64,000 nt of DNA from Nocardia bhagyanarayanae. Its GTDB lineage: Bacteria > Actinomycetota > Actinomycetes > Mycobacteriales > Mycobacteriaceae. The position numbers and the translations under genes are program-made. Under the pieces are notes generated by a model that did not search any database, had not been told where the DNA came from, and saw only the letters and a program-made list of their open reading frames with translations. Below are positions 57,495-64,000 of this stretch, piece by piece. Each line of letters opens with the position of its first letter. The stretch's first letter is position 1. The stretch is from contig NZ_VFPG01000001.1 in assembly GCF_006716565.1 (NCBI RefSeq), forward strand, positions 1,054,001-1,118,000, read 5' to 3'.

Positions 57495-57533
57495 ACGGCG
57501 CGGCCGGACCTGTTCAGGGTCCGGTCGCGCCGT
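57495..57533. terminator. Bidirectional terminator between VOC and SRPBCC genes
   Basis: 16-bp stem ACGGCGCGGCCGGACC / GGTCCGGTCGCGCCGT with one wobble pair and a 7-nt loop, between convergent stops. Confidence 0.85.
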
Positions 57534-57552
57534 TCCTGAATGACCTACCGGC

Positions 57553-57987
57553 TCAGGCCAATTCGCGCTTCAGGTTCTCCAGCACCTCGGCCTGAATCTT
57601 CTTCAGCCCCAGCGGCGCGAAGATGCCCTCGAAGATGCCCGAGATGCCGCCCGCGCCCTTCCACGTGGTGCGCAGCGTTACCTGGGCGCCGGCGCCCTCC
57701 GGCGTCACGGTCCAGGTGTTGACCATGGTGGAGTTCGAGTCACGCTCGGTGACAATGGAATCCGCCACGGAGACGACGGCGTGCACGTTGCGCGAGCGCT
57801 TCTCGGTGGCCTGCAGAGTCCACTCGGCGACGGTGCCCGCGCCTTTGCCGCCCTCGACGACCTTGTAGTCGCGGTAGTGCGGGGAGAGAATGCGCGGGCG
57901 CACCGTGTCGTAGTCGGCGATGGCCTCGAGCGCGCGCTTCGGATCCGCGTCGACGGTGATCGAACTGCTGGCGCTGACCTGTCCCAC
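57553..57987 (-). CDS. SRPBCC family protein
   Basis: 144 residues in the polyketide-cyclase/START fold: ASSSITVDADPKRALEAIADYD, VVEGGKGAGTVAEWTLQ, VTPEGAGAQVTLRTTWKGAGG and a C-terminal helix. In M. tuberculosis a protein of this kind (Rv3718c) lies next to the Rv3719-Rv3720 pair, as here. Divergent from the 10-methyl fatty-acid genes; ligand unknown, lipid binding is a reasonable guess. Confidence 0.85.
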   Translation of the reverse strand: MGQVSASSSITVDADPKRALEAIADYDTVRPRILSPHYRDYKVVEGGKGAGTVAEWTLQATEKRSRNVHAVVSVADSIVTERDSNSTMVNTWTVTPEGAGAQVTLRTTWKGAGGISGIFEGIFAPLGLKKIQAEVLENLKRELA

Positions 57988-58206
57988 AATGAGCTCCTTG
58001 TCCGGATGCGGTGTCTCGACCGCCCCCTATCCTGCCCTGCGCCCGCGCGTGCGCGGCGTCCAGGCTCACGTTGTCCGACCGCGTGTTCGGCCGGGCCGCT
58101 GCCACGCCGAACACCGGGTATTCCCGATGCAACATTCCCGTGACATTTATCCCGGCTCGAGCATTTCTCGGTGGTCGAAGATCACGGTGCGTACTAGCGT
58201 CGAGGG

Positions 58207-59655
58207 GTGGCAGTGAGTCTGTTGGGGAAGGCCGGTCACAGTCCGGCCGCACGCGAATCAGGGTTTGCCGCGCACCGAGCGGGTGTGGAGCGCCTTCTGG
58301 CGAGTTACCGCGCCATACCCGCCGACGCCAACGTGCGGCTGGCGAAGAAGACCTCCAATCTGTTCCGGGCCAGGGCCAAGAACACGGCACCCGGCTTGGA
58401 CGTTTCCGGCCTCACCCAGGTCGTCCAGGTGGATTCGGACGCGCGAACCGCCGACGTGGCGGGCATGACCACCTACGAGGACCTGGTGGCCGCGACCCTG
58501 CCGTACGGGCTGGCGCCGCTGGTGGTTCCGCAGCTCAAGACGATCACTCTCGGCGGCGCGGTGACCGGCCTCGGCATCGAGTCCACCTCGTTCCGCAGCG
58601 GCCTACCGCACGAGTCGGTGCTGGAGATGGACGTGCTGACCGGGGCGGGCGAGCTGATCACCGCCCGGCCGGAGGGCGAGCACGCGGATCTGTTCCACGG
58701 CTTTCCCAATTCCTACGGCACGCTGGGGTACACCGTCCGGCTGAAGATCGAGCTCGAGCCCGTGCTGCCCTACGTGGCGCTGCGCCATTTGCGGTTCCGC
58801 GACCTGCGGGAACTGGAGGCCGCGATCACGCGGATCGTGGACGAGAAGTCCTACGACGGCGAGCGGGTCGACTATCTCGACGGCGTGGTGTTCACCGCCG
58901 AGGAGAGTTACCTGACCCTCGGCAGGCAGACCGACGAGCCGGGCCCGGTCAGCGACTACACCGGGATGGACATCTACTACCGCTCCATCCAGCACGACGG
59001 CGCGCAGCCCAAGCGCGATCGGCTGACCATCCACGACTACCTGTGGCGCTGGGACACCGACTGGTTCTGGTGCTCGCGCGCTTTCGGCGCGCAGAACCCG
59101 AGCGTCCGCCGGTTCTGGCCGAAGCGCTACCGGCGCAGCAGCTTCTATTGGAAGCTGGTCGCCCTCGACCACAAATACAACATCGGCGACAAATTGGAAG
59201 CCCGCAAGGGCAAGCCGCCGCGCGAGCGGGTGGTGCAGGACATCGAGGTCCCGGTGGAGCGCACCGCGGATTTCGTCGAATGGTTCCTGCGCGAGATTCC
59301 CATCGAGCCGATCTGGCTGTGCCCGCTGCGTTTGCGGGAGACGGGCGCGCCCGCCGCGAGGAACGGACGCGTCTGGCCGCTCTACCCGATCGAGCCGAAC
59401 CGCACCTACGTCAACGTGGGATTCTGGTCGTCCGTGCCCATTGTTCCCGGACAGCGAGAGGGCGCGGCCAACCGCGCCATCGAACGCACCGTGACCGATT
59501 TCGACGGGCACAAATCGCTGTACTCGGACGCCTTCTACGACGAGGACGAGTTCGCGGCGCTCTACGGCGGCGAGGCCTACACCGAACTGAAGAAACGCTA
59601 CGACCCGGACCAGCGCTTGCTGGATTTGTATTCGAAGGCGGTGCAACGGAAATGA
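58207..59655 (+). CDS. tmsA: FAD-dependent oxidoreductase of 10-methyl fatty-acid synthesis
   Basis: 482 residues; FAD-binding type 4 domain (VDSDARTADVAGMTTYEDLVAATLP; GGAVTGLGIESTSFRSGLPHESV) and a C-terminal substrate domain similar to sterol delta-24 reductase-type enzymes. With the next gene it corresponds to Rv3719/Rv3720 (BfaB/BfaA; TmsA/TmsB elsewhere): reduction of the 10-methylene intermediate to 10-methylstearate (tuberculostearate). Start GTG 58207 or GTG 58213; the second has the better ribosome site. Ends in ATGA with the methyltransferase. Confidence 0.88.
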   Translation: MAVSLLGKAGHSPAARESGFAAHRAGVERLLASYRAIPADANVRLAKKTSNLFRARAKNTAPGLDVSGLTQVVQVDSDARTADVAGMTTYEDLVAATLPYGLAPLVVPQLKTITLGGAVTGLGIESTSFRSGLPHESVLEMDVLTGAGELITARPEGEHADLFHGFPNSYGTLGYTVRLKIELEPVLPYVALRHLRFRDLRELEAAITRIVDEKSYDGERVDYLDGVVFTAEESYLTLGRQTDEPGPVSDYTGMDIYYRSIQHDGAQPKRDRLTIHDYLWRWDTDWFWCSRAFGAQNPSVRRFWPKRYRRSSFYWKLVALDHKYNIGDKLEARKGKPPRERVVQDIEVPVERTADFVEWFLREIPIEPIWLCPLRLRETGAPAARNGRVWPLYPIEPNRTYVNVGFWSSVPIVPGQREGAANRAIERTVTDFDGHKSLYSDAFYDEDEFAALYGGEAYTELKKRYDPDQRLLDLYSKAVQRK

Positions 59656-60968
59656 CGACATTCAAGGACCGGTCCGACGTGTTCGCGGACCTGGGAACCA
59701 AGCTGAGCATTGCCGAGATCTTCGAGACCCTCGTCGACGGCGAGGTCCCGATTCGCCTGACGGCCTACGACGGCAGCGCGACCGGGCCGGAGGATTCGGA
59801 CTACACCCTCGACATCAAGACGCCGCGCGGCATCAACTATCTGGCCACCGCGCCCGGCGATCTCGGCATGGCGCGCGCCTACATCGCGGGCGACATGACC
59901 GCCGAGGGCGTCCACCCCGGCGACCCGTACGAGATCCTGAAGGCGATGCAGGACTTGAAGTTCCGCCGCCCGTCGGCGCTCGCGCTGGTCACCATCGCGC
60001 GCTCGCTGGGCTGGGAGCGGCTCAAGCCGGTCGCGCCGCCGCCGCAGGAGACGCTGCCGCGCTGGCGCCGGATCGCGTTCGAGGGTCTGCGCCACTCCAA
60101 GACCCGCGACGCGGAGGCCATCCACCACCACTACGACGTCTCGAATACCTTCTACGAGTACGTCCTAGGTCCCTCGATGACCTACACCTGCGCGACCTAC
60201 GGCGACGAGAACTGGACGCTGGAGCAGGCGCAGGAGAACAAGTACCGTCTCGTCTTCGACAAGCTGCGCCTGAAGGAGGGCGACCGGCTGCTCGACATCG
60301 GCTGCGGCTGGGGCGGCATGGTGCGCTACGCGGCAAGGCGCGGTGTCGAGGTCATCGGCGCGACCCTCTCGGCGGAGCAGGCGGAGTGGGCGCAGCGGAA
60401 GATCGCCGAGGAAGGTCTCTCGGATCTGGCCGAGGTGCGGCACTCCGACTACCGCGACGTGCCGGAGGGCGAGTTCGACGCCGTGTCCTCGATCGGTCTC
60501 ACCGAGCACATCGGCGTGCACAACTACCCGTTCTACTTCGAATTCATCAAGAACAAGCTGCGCGACGGCGGCCTGTTCCTCAACCACTGCATCACCCGCC
60601 CGGACAACACCCGCACCACCAAGGCTGGCGATTTCATCGACAGGTACGTCTTCCCGGACGGCGAACTGATCGGTTCCGGCCGCATCATCTCCGAGATCCA
60701 GAACGTCGGGCTCGAGGTGCTGCACGAGGAGAACCTGCGCGAGCACTACGCGCTGACCCTGCACGAATGGTGCAAGAACCTGGTCGCCAACTGGGACGCC
60801 TGCGTCGCCGAGGTCGGCGAGGGCACCGCCAAGGTCTGGGGCCTGTACATGGCGGGCTGTCGACTCGGCTTCCAGCGCAACGTGGTCCAGCTGCACCAGG
60901 TCCTCGGCGTCAAGCTGCCCCCCAACGGCGCGTGGACGGTCCCCCTGCGCCCCTGGTGGGAGGCCTGA
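59652..60968 (+). CDS. tmsB: SAM-dependent fatty-acid methyltransferase (CFA-like)
   Basis: 438 residues; cyclopropane-fatty-acid-synthase family. SAM motif LLDIGCGWGGMVRYAARRG near 215, HHHYDVSNTFYEYVLGPSMTYTCA near 160, and EHIGVHNYPFYFEFIKNKL near 285. It adds methylene to the double bond of oleoyl phospholipids; the partner FAD enzyme reduces the product. The start overlaps the partner's stop by ATGA. This supports production of tuberculostearic acid, a mark of Nocardia and mycobacteria. Confidence 0.92.
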   Translation: MTTFKDRSDVFADLGTKLSIAEIFETLVDGEVPIRLTAYDGSATGPEDSDYTLDIKTPRGINYLATAPGDLGMARAYIAGDMTAEGVHPGDPYEILKAMQDLKFRRPSALALVTIARSLGWERLKPVAPPPQETLPRWRRIAFEGLRHSKTRDAEAIHHHYDVSNTFYEYVLGPSMTYTCATYGDENWTLEQAQENKYRLVFDKLRLKEGDRLLDIGCGWGGMVRYAARRGVEVIGATLSAEQAEWAQRKIAEEGLSDLAEVRHSDYRDVPEGEFDAVSSIGLTEHIGVHNYPFYFEFIKNKLRDGGLFLNHCITRPDNTRTTKAGDFIDRYVFPDGELIGSGRIISEIQNVGLEVLHEENLREHYALTLHEWCKNLVANWDACVAEVGEGTAKVWGLYMAGCRLGFQRNVVQLHQVLGVKLPPNGAWTVPLRPWWEA

Positions 60969-60986
60969 GCTGACGCTGCCCGCCTG

Positions 60987-63900
60987 TCAGTCCAGGAGTT
61001 GCTCCAGGAACCGGGCGGGTAGCGCCACGTCCTCCAATTGGTCGGGGGACGTGTGCATTTCGGAGCGCAGCACGCGCAGGATGGCGACAACGCTGGGACC
61101 AGCGTCCAAGAGCGGACGGGTCCAGCCCAGCTCGGCGCAGGTGGCGGCGGCGGGGAGCAGCAGGCCGGTGGCCTCGCCGACCCAGCCGGACGCGGCGAGG
61201 CATTCGGCGAGCAGCAGCGCGGTGTCCAATTCCGCTCGGGGACGGTTCTGTTCGAGCATCCGGCCGTGCAGGGCGCGGGCGCGGCGCACCGCGGTGTCGT
61301 CCGAGCGCAGCGCCTTCTGCGCGAGCAGGCCGCGGATGCCCGCGATCTCCTCGGCCTCGGCGGTGAGCGCGGCGGAGCCGACCAGCCGGTGATGGACGAC
61401 GCCGAGCGCTTCGGAATGCCCGTCGCCGCGCGCGAGGTACTCCACGGGCAGGCCGAGCCGCAGCCGTTCGGCGCGGATGTGCGCCGCGAGCCGGACCAGG
61501 CGGTGCTCGGCGGCCACCCGGGCGCCCTCGTCCAGCCGGGCCGCGGCGGTCGCCAGATCGCCGAGCACCGCCTTGACCCGCGCGCCGGTGACGAACGTCG
61601 AGATCAGGAAGTCGACCGGGCCGATCCGGGTGACCAGCTGGTGGCTCTCGTCGAACAGGCGGTCGGCGACCTCGAGATCGCCTCGGCGATAGTTCAATTC
61701 GCCCAGCAGCGCCGAGGCCACCCGCACCGCGTGTGATCGCGGACCCGAGCGAAGCCGCGCCGTCTCCCACGCCTGCTGGAAACACTGCATCGCCGTGGCG
61801 ATGTCGAGTTGCTCGTAGGCCGCCGCGCCCTGCCCGCACAGCCCGAACACCACGCCGAGCGGGTCCTTCGAGCTGGCGTGGTACTCGGCCGCCCAGTCCT
61901 GGATGCTGCGGGCGCCGTCGAAGTCGAACTGGCAAAGCCGCACGAACGAGGTCAGATTCGCCGCGGTGGATACCGTCCACGCGGGCAGCTCGTCGGGGCG
62001 CTCGAGGCAGTCCGCGACACGGTCGAGCACGCCCTCGGTGTGATCGCGGGCGATCTGGTCGGCGGCGGCGAGCACCGCGGCCTCGCACCGCTGCCTGCCC
62101 ACGTCGGCGTCGCCGGACGAACCGCGCGCGAGCATGTTGGACAGCCTGCCGAGCGCGCTGCGCGCCGCGCTGGACTGTTGCAGGTTCACATTGGCCCGCG
62201 CCACCGCCATGAGCAGCTTCGATCGCGAAGCCACCTGCTGCACCGGCAGTTTCGACACCGTGCCGAGCAGGGTCGCCAGCCGGGAGGCGTCGATCAGATC
62301 CATGCCGCCGCCCTCGACCAGATCCAGCGCCATCTTCAGATCCGTCGCGGCCAGCGCGTGGTCCACCGACTTGCGCAGCAGCTGGTGTTCGGCGTACCAG
62401 CGGGACGCCTTGCGGTGCAACGACTTCAACTTCCCCGGCTGAGTGCGTTCCAGCCGGGCGCGCAGATGCTCGGCGAACAGCGGCTGCATCCGGTACCACT
62501 CCGGGTCGTGCTCGATGCGCCGCAGGAACAGCTCGCGCTGCTCGGCCTGGGCGAGCAGCAGCTCGGCCTCGCTGTCGTCGGACAGGGCGGCGGCCAGCGA
62601 CGCCGAGACGCGCTCGGTCACCGAGATCGAGCTGAGGAAGTCGAGCATCCGCGGTTCGAGCGCGTCGAGCACGTTCTCGGCGAGGTATTCGCGGATGCCG
62701 TGACTGCCTTCGGAAAGCGTCGCGATCAACTGGTCCGGGTCGACGTTGCCGCGCAGCGAGAGGCTGATCAACTGGATGGCGGCGGGCCAGCCGTCGGTCG
62801 CCTCGTGGATCTGTTCCACCTGGGCCTCGGTGAGCGCGAAACCGTTGCGGTCCACCAAGATCTGCTTGGTCTCGGCCACGGTGAGCCGTAGCGCCGCGGA
62901 CCCGATCTCGACCAGTTCGTCGTGCACCCGCATCCGGCTGGTCGGCAGGCCGGACTGTTCCCTGCTGGTGACCACGAAGCGCAGGTGGTGGCAGCCGTTG
63001 TCGAGGAGTGCCTCCATCGCGCGGTGCGTCCCGGGATCGGTGATGCGGTGCCAGTCTTCGACCACCACCACAATGGTCTCCCCGCCCGCGTGGATCTCGT
63101 CGATGAGGGTGGTGATGACATAGGGCACCGCGTCGCCCGCGTGTTCCTCCAGCGCCTGGTCGAGACCGGCGCCGACGTCGGGCCGCACCCGGTGGATGGC
63201 CTGGATGAGGTGGGCGAGGAACCAGATCTCGTTGTCGTCGTCGCCGTCGATGCCGATCCACGCGACCGGCACCCCACCGCTGCTCAGTTCCGCGCGCCAC
63301 TGCGCGGCCACCGTGCTCTTGCCGAATCCCGCGGGCGCGTGAATGACCGCGAGCCTGCGTCGCCCGCCCGCGCGCAGGATGTCCAGCAAGCGGGGGCGCG
63401 GCACCGGCGCGAGGGCCGGGGTCGGCGGACGGAATTTCGTGGCGGCGGTGGGCGGCATGGTGGTCGAGCCGCTCGGGTGCTGCGAGACGGCGGGACGCAG
63501 CGTCAACGGCCAGCTGCGCCGGGTCACCGCGGGACGGGTCCGCGTGGACGGTTGCGCTTCCACCACCGGACGTGCCCCGTCGAATTCGTCCAGCAACCCG
63601 CTGGTGTCGAGCAGCGCCATCTCGTCGGGCAGCTGACCGTGTTGCACCTGGACCGAGCGCAGCAGCATGCCGAGTTCGTACGCCGAATCCGGTCGATCGG
63701 CCGGATCGGGCGCCATGGCCCGCTCGATCGCGTCTGCCACATCGGGCGGGATGTCCTGCTCGCGCAGATCCGGCACCGGCTGGGTGGTGATCCGCAGAAA
63801 CTGCGCGACCACCCGCTCCCCCGCCTGCCGCTCGAAGGCGGCGTGACCGGTGAGCACGGCGAACAGCGTCGCCCCGAGGCCGTAGACGTCGGAGCGGACG

Positions 63901-64000
63901 GTCGGCTCCTCGCCTTTGAGCACCTCCGGCGCGGTGAACGCGGGCGAACCGGTGATCAGGCTGCTGGAGGTGCGGAAGCCGCCGGGAATCCTGGCGATGC
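60987..64000 (-). CDS. pknK: PknK-like Ser/Thr kinase with STAND ATPase domain (5' end outside window)
   Basis: The minus-strand frame is open to the window edge; about 1003 residues are present. At the edge the kinase activation loop ends ITGSPAFTAPEVLKGEE (APE motif), followed by SDVYGLGATLFAVLTGH and DPADRPDSAYELG. Then a disordered linker, a MalT-type STAND ATPase with Walker A APAGFGKST (near 63320) and Walker B VVVVEDWH (near 63060), and a long TPR-like helical C-terminus. It lacks the MalT LuxR domain, as M. tuberculosis PknK does. The catalytic loop lies outside. Convergent with tmsB, 18 nt between stops. Confidence 0.9.
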   Translation of the reverse strand, partial: IARIPGGFRTSSSLITGSPAFTAPEVLKGEEPTVRSDVYGLGATLFAVLTGHAAFERQAGERVVAQFLRITTQPVPDLREQDIPPDVADAIERAMAPDPADRPDSAYELGMLLRSVQVQHGQLPDEMALLDTSGLLDEFDGARPVVEAQPSTRTRPAVTRRSWPLTLRPAVSQHPSGSTTMPPTAATKFRPPTPALAPVPRPRLLDILRAGGRRRLAVIHAPAGFGKSTVAAQWRAELSSGGVPVAWIGIDGDDDNEIWFLAHLIQAIHRVRPDVGAGLDQALEEHAGDAVPYVITTLIDEIHAGGETIVVVVEDWHRITDPGTHRAMEALLDNGCHHLRFVVTSREQSGLPTSRMRVHDELVEIGSAALRLTVAETKQILVDRNGFALTEAQVEQIHEATDGWPAAIQLISLSLRGNVDPDQLIATLSEGSHGIREYLAENVLDALEPRMLDFLSSISVTERVSASLAAALSDDSEAELLLAQAEQRELFLRRIEHDPEWYRMQPLFAEHLRARLERTQPGKLKSLHRKASRWYAEHQLLRKSVDHALAATDLKMALDLVEGGGMDLIDASRLATLLGTVSKLPVQQVASRSKLLMAVARANVNLQQSSAARSALGRLSNMLARGSSGDADVGRQRCEAAVLAAADQIARDHTEGVLDRVADCLERPDELPAWTVSTAANLTSFVRLCQFDFDGARSIQDWAAEYHASSKDPLGVVFGLCGQGAAAYEQLDIATAMQCFQQAWETARLRSGPRSHAVRVASALLGELNYRRGDLEVADRLFDESHQLVTRIGPVDFLISTFVTGARVKAVLGDLATAAARLDEGARVAAEHRLVRLAAHIRAERLRLGLPVEYLARGDGHSEALGVVHHRLVGSAALTAEAEEIAGIRGLLAQKALRSDDTAVRRARALHGRMLEQNRPRAELDTALLLAECLAASGWVGEATGLLLPAAATCAELGWTRPLLDAGPSVVAILRVLRSEMHTSPDQLEDVALPARFLEQLLD

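Overview
The window is a 64 kb stretch of high-GC actinobacterial chromosome, most probably from Nocardia or a close mycolate-producing relative (inference). Supporting content: a MurT/GatD pair (lipid II amidation), a tuberculostearic-acid-type FAD oxidoreductase/methyltransferase pair, an alkB-rubredoxin-rubredoxin-reductase cluster, a PknK-type STAND kinase, DUF1918, EspI-like MinD ATPase, frequent GTG starts, ATGA stop/start overlaps and several likely leaderless starts. The order asd-lysC ... leuA ... murT-gatD ... recR-ebfC ... SRPBCC - FAD oxidoreductase - methyltransferase follows, from memory, the Mycobacterium tuberculosis Rv3708c-Rv3720 backbone. Accessory genes are inserted between these landmarks.

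Layout. 0.4-6.5 kb: GntR regulator, urea (or guanidine) carboxylase and allophanate hydrolase, closed by a strong terminator. 6.5-9.5 kb: flavin monooxygenase behind TAGACA-type iterons, arsenate reductase, a secreted protein, and between the last two a non-coding stretch with three long hairpins that share one 10-base loop. 9.5-14.5 kb: a likely 19-residue membrane peptide gene, a DHA2 drug exporter divergent from its TetR (bracketed by two terminators with the same stem), and Fur-catalase. 14.6-18.2 kb: alkane hydroxylation cluster with divergent TetR. 18.2-20.7 kb: TPR membrane protein plus TPR-AAA+ ATPase. 21-24.4 kb: amino-acid permease, secreted serine hydrolase, unknown protein. 24.5-27.5 kb: asd, lysC, YjbQ. 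27.5-31.7 kb: two DHFR/RibD-like paralogs divergent from a TetR, DUF1918, SRPBCC, LtrA. 31.6-37 kb: channel-like protein, Tat-exported GMC oxidoreductase, lipoprotein peptidase, TauE/SafE. 37-39 kb: leuA with a leucine leader peptide and attenuator. 39-46 kb: MinD-like ATPase, LysR/EamA pair, Tat-exported amine-oxidase-fold protein, a 107-bp tandem palindromic repeat, PPOX flavoprotein. 46-52 kb: murT-gatD, then transglutaminase and a fused ATP-grasp/alpha-E protein. 52-58 kb: small Cys-rich protein, Uma2 nuclease, unknown protein, LysE, recR, ebfC, secreted protein, MerR, VOC, SRPBCC. 58-64 kb: the 10-methyl fatty acid pair and the 3' part of a pknK-like gene running off the window end.

Functional links visible from spacing: carboxylase and hydrolase overlap by ATGA (two-step urea or carboxyguanidine degradation); alkB-rubA1-rubA2-rubB overlap at every junction (electron chain to the hydroxylase); ATP-grasp/alpha-E and transglutaminase overlap (likely one peptide-modifying system); murT and gatD overlap by 8 nt (one amidating enzyme); FAD oxidoreductase and methyltransferase overlap by ATGA (methylenation, then reduction of membrane oleate). 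The least explained elements are the shared-loop hairpins, the 107-bp tandem element, the GACTACCGTCGA cluster before murT, the TPR/AAA+ pair, and the Gly/Glu-rich insertion in the alpha-E domain.
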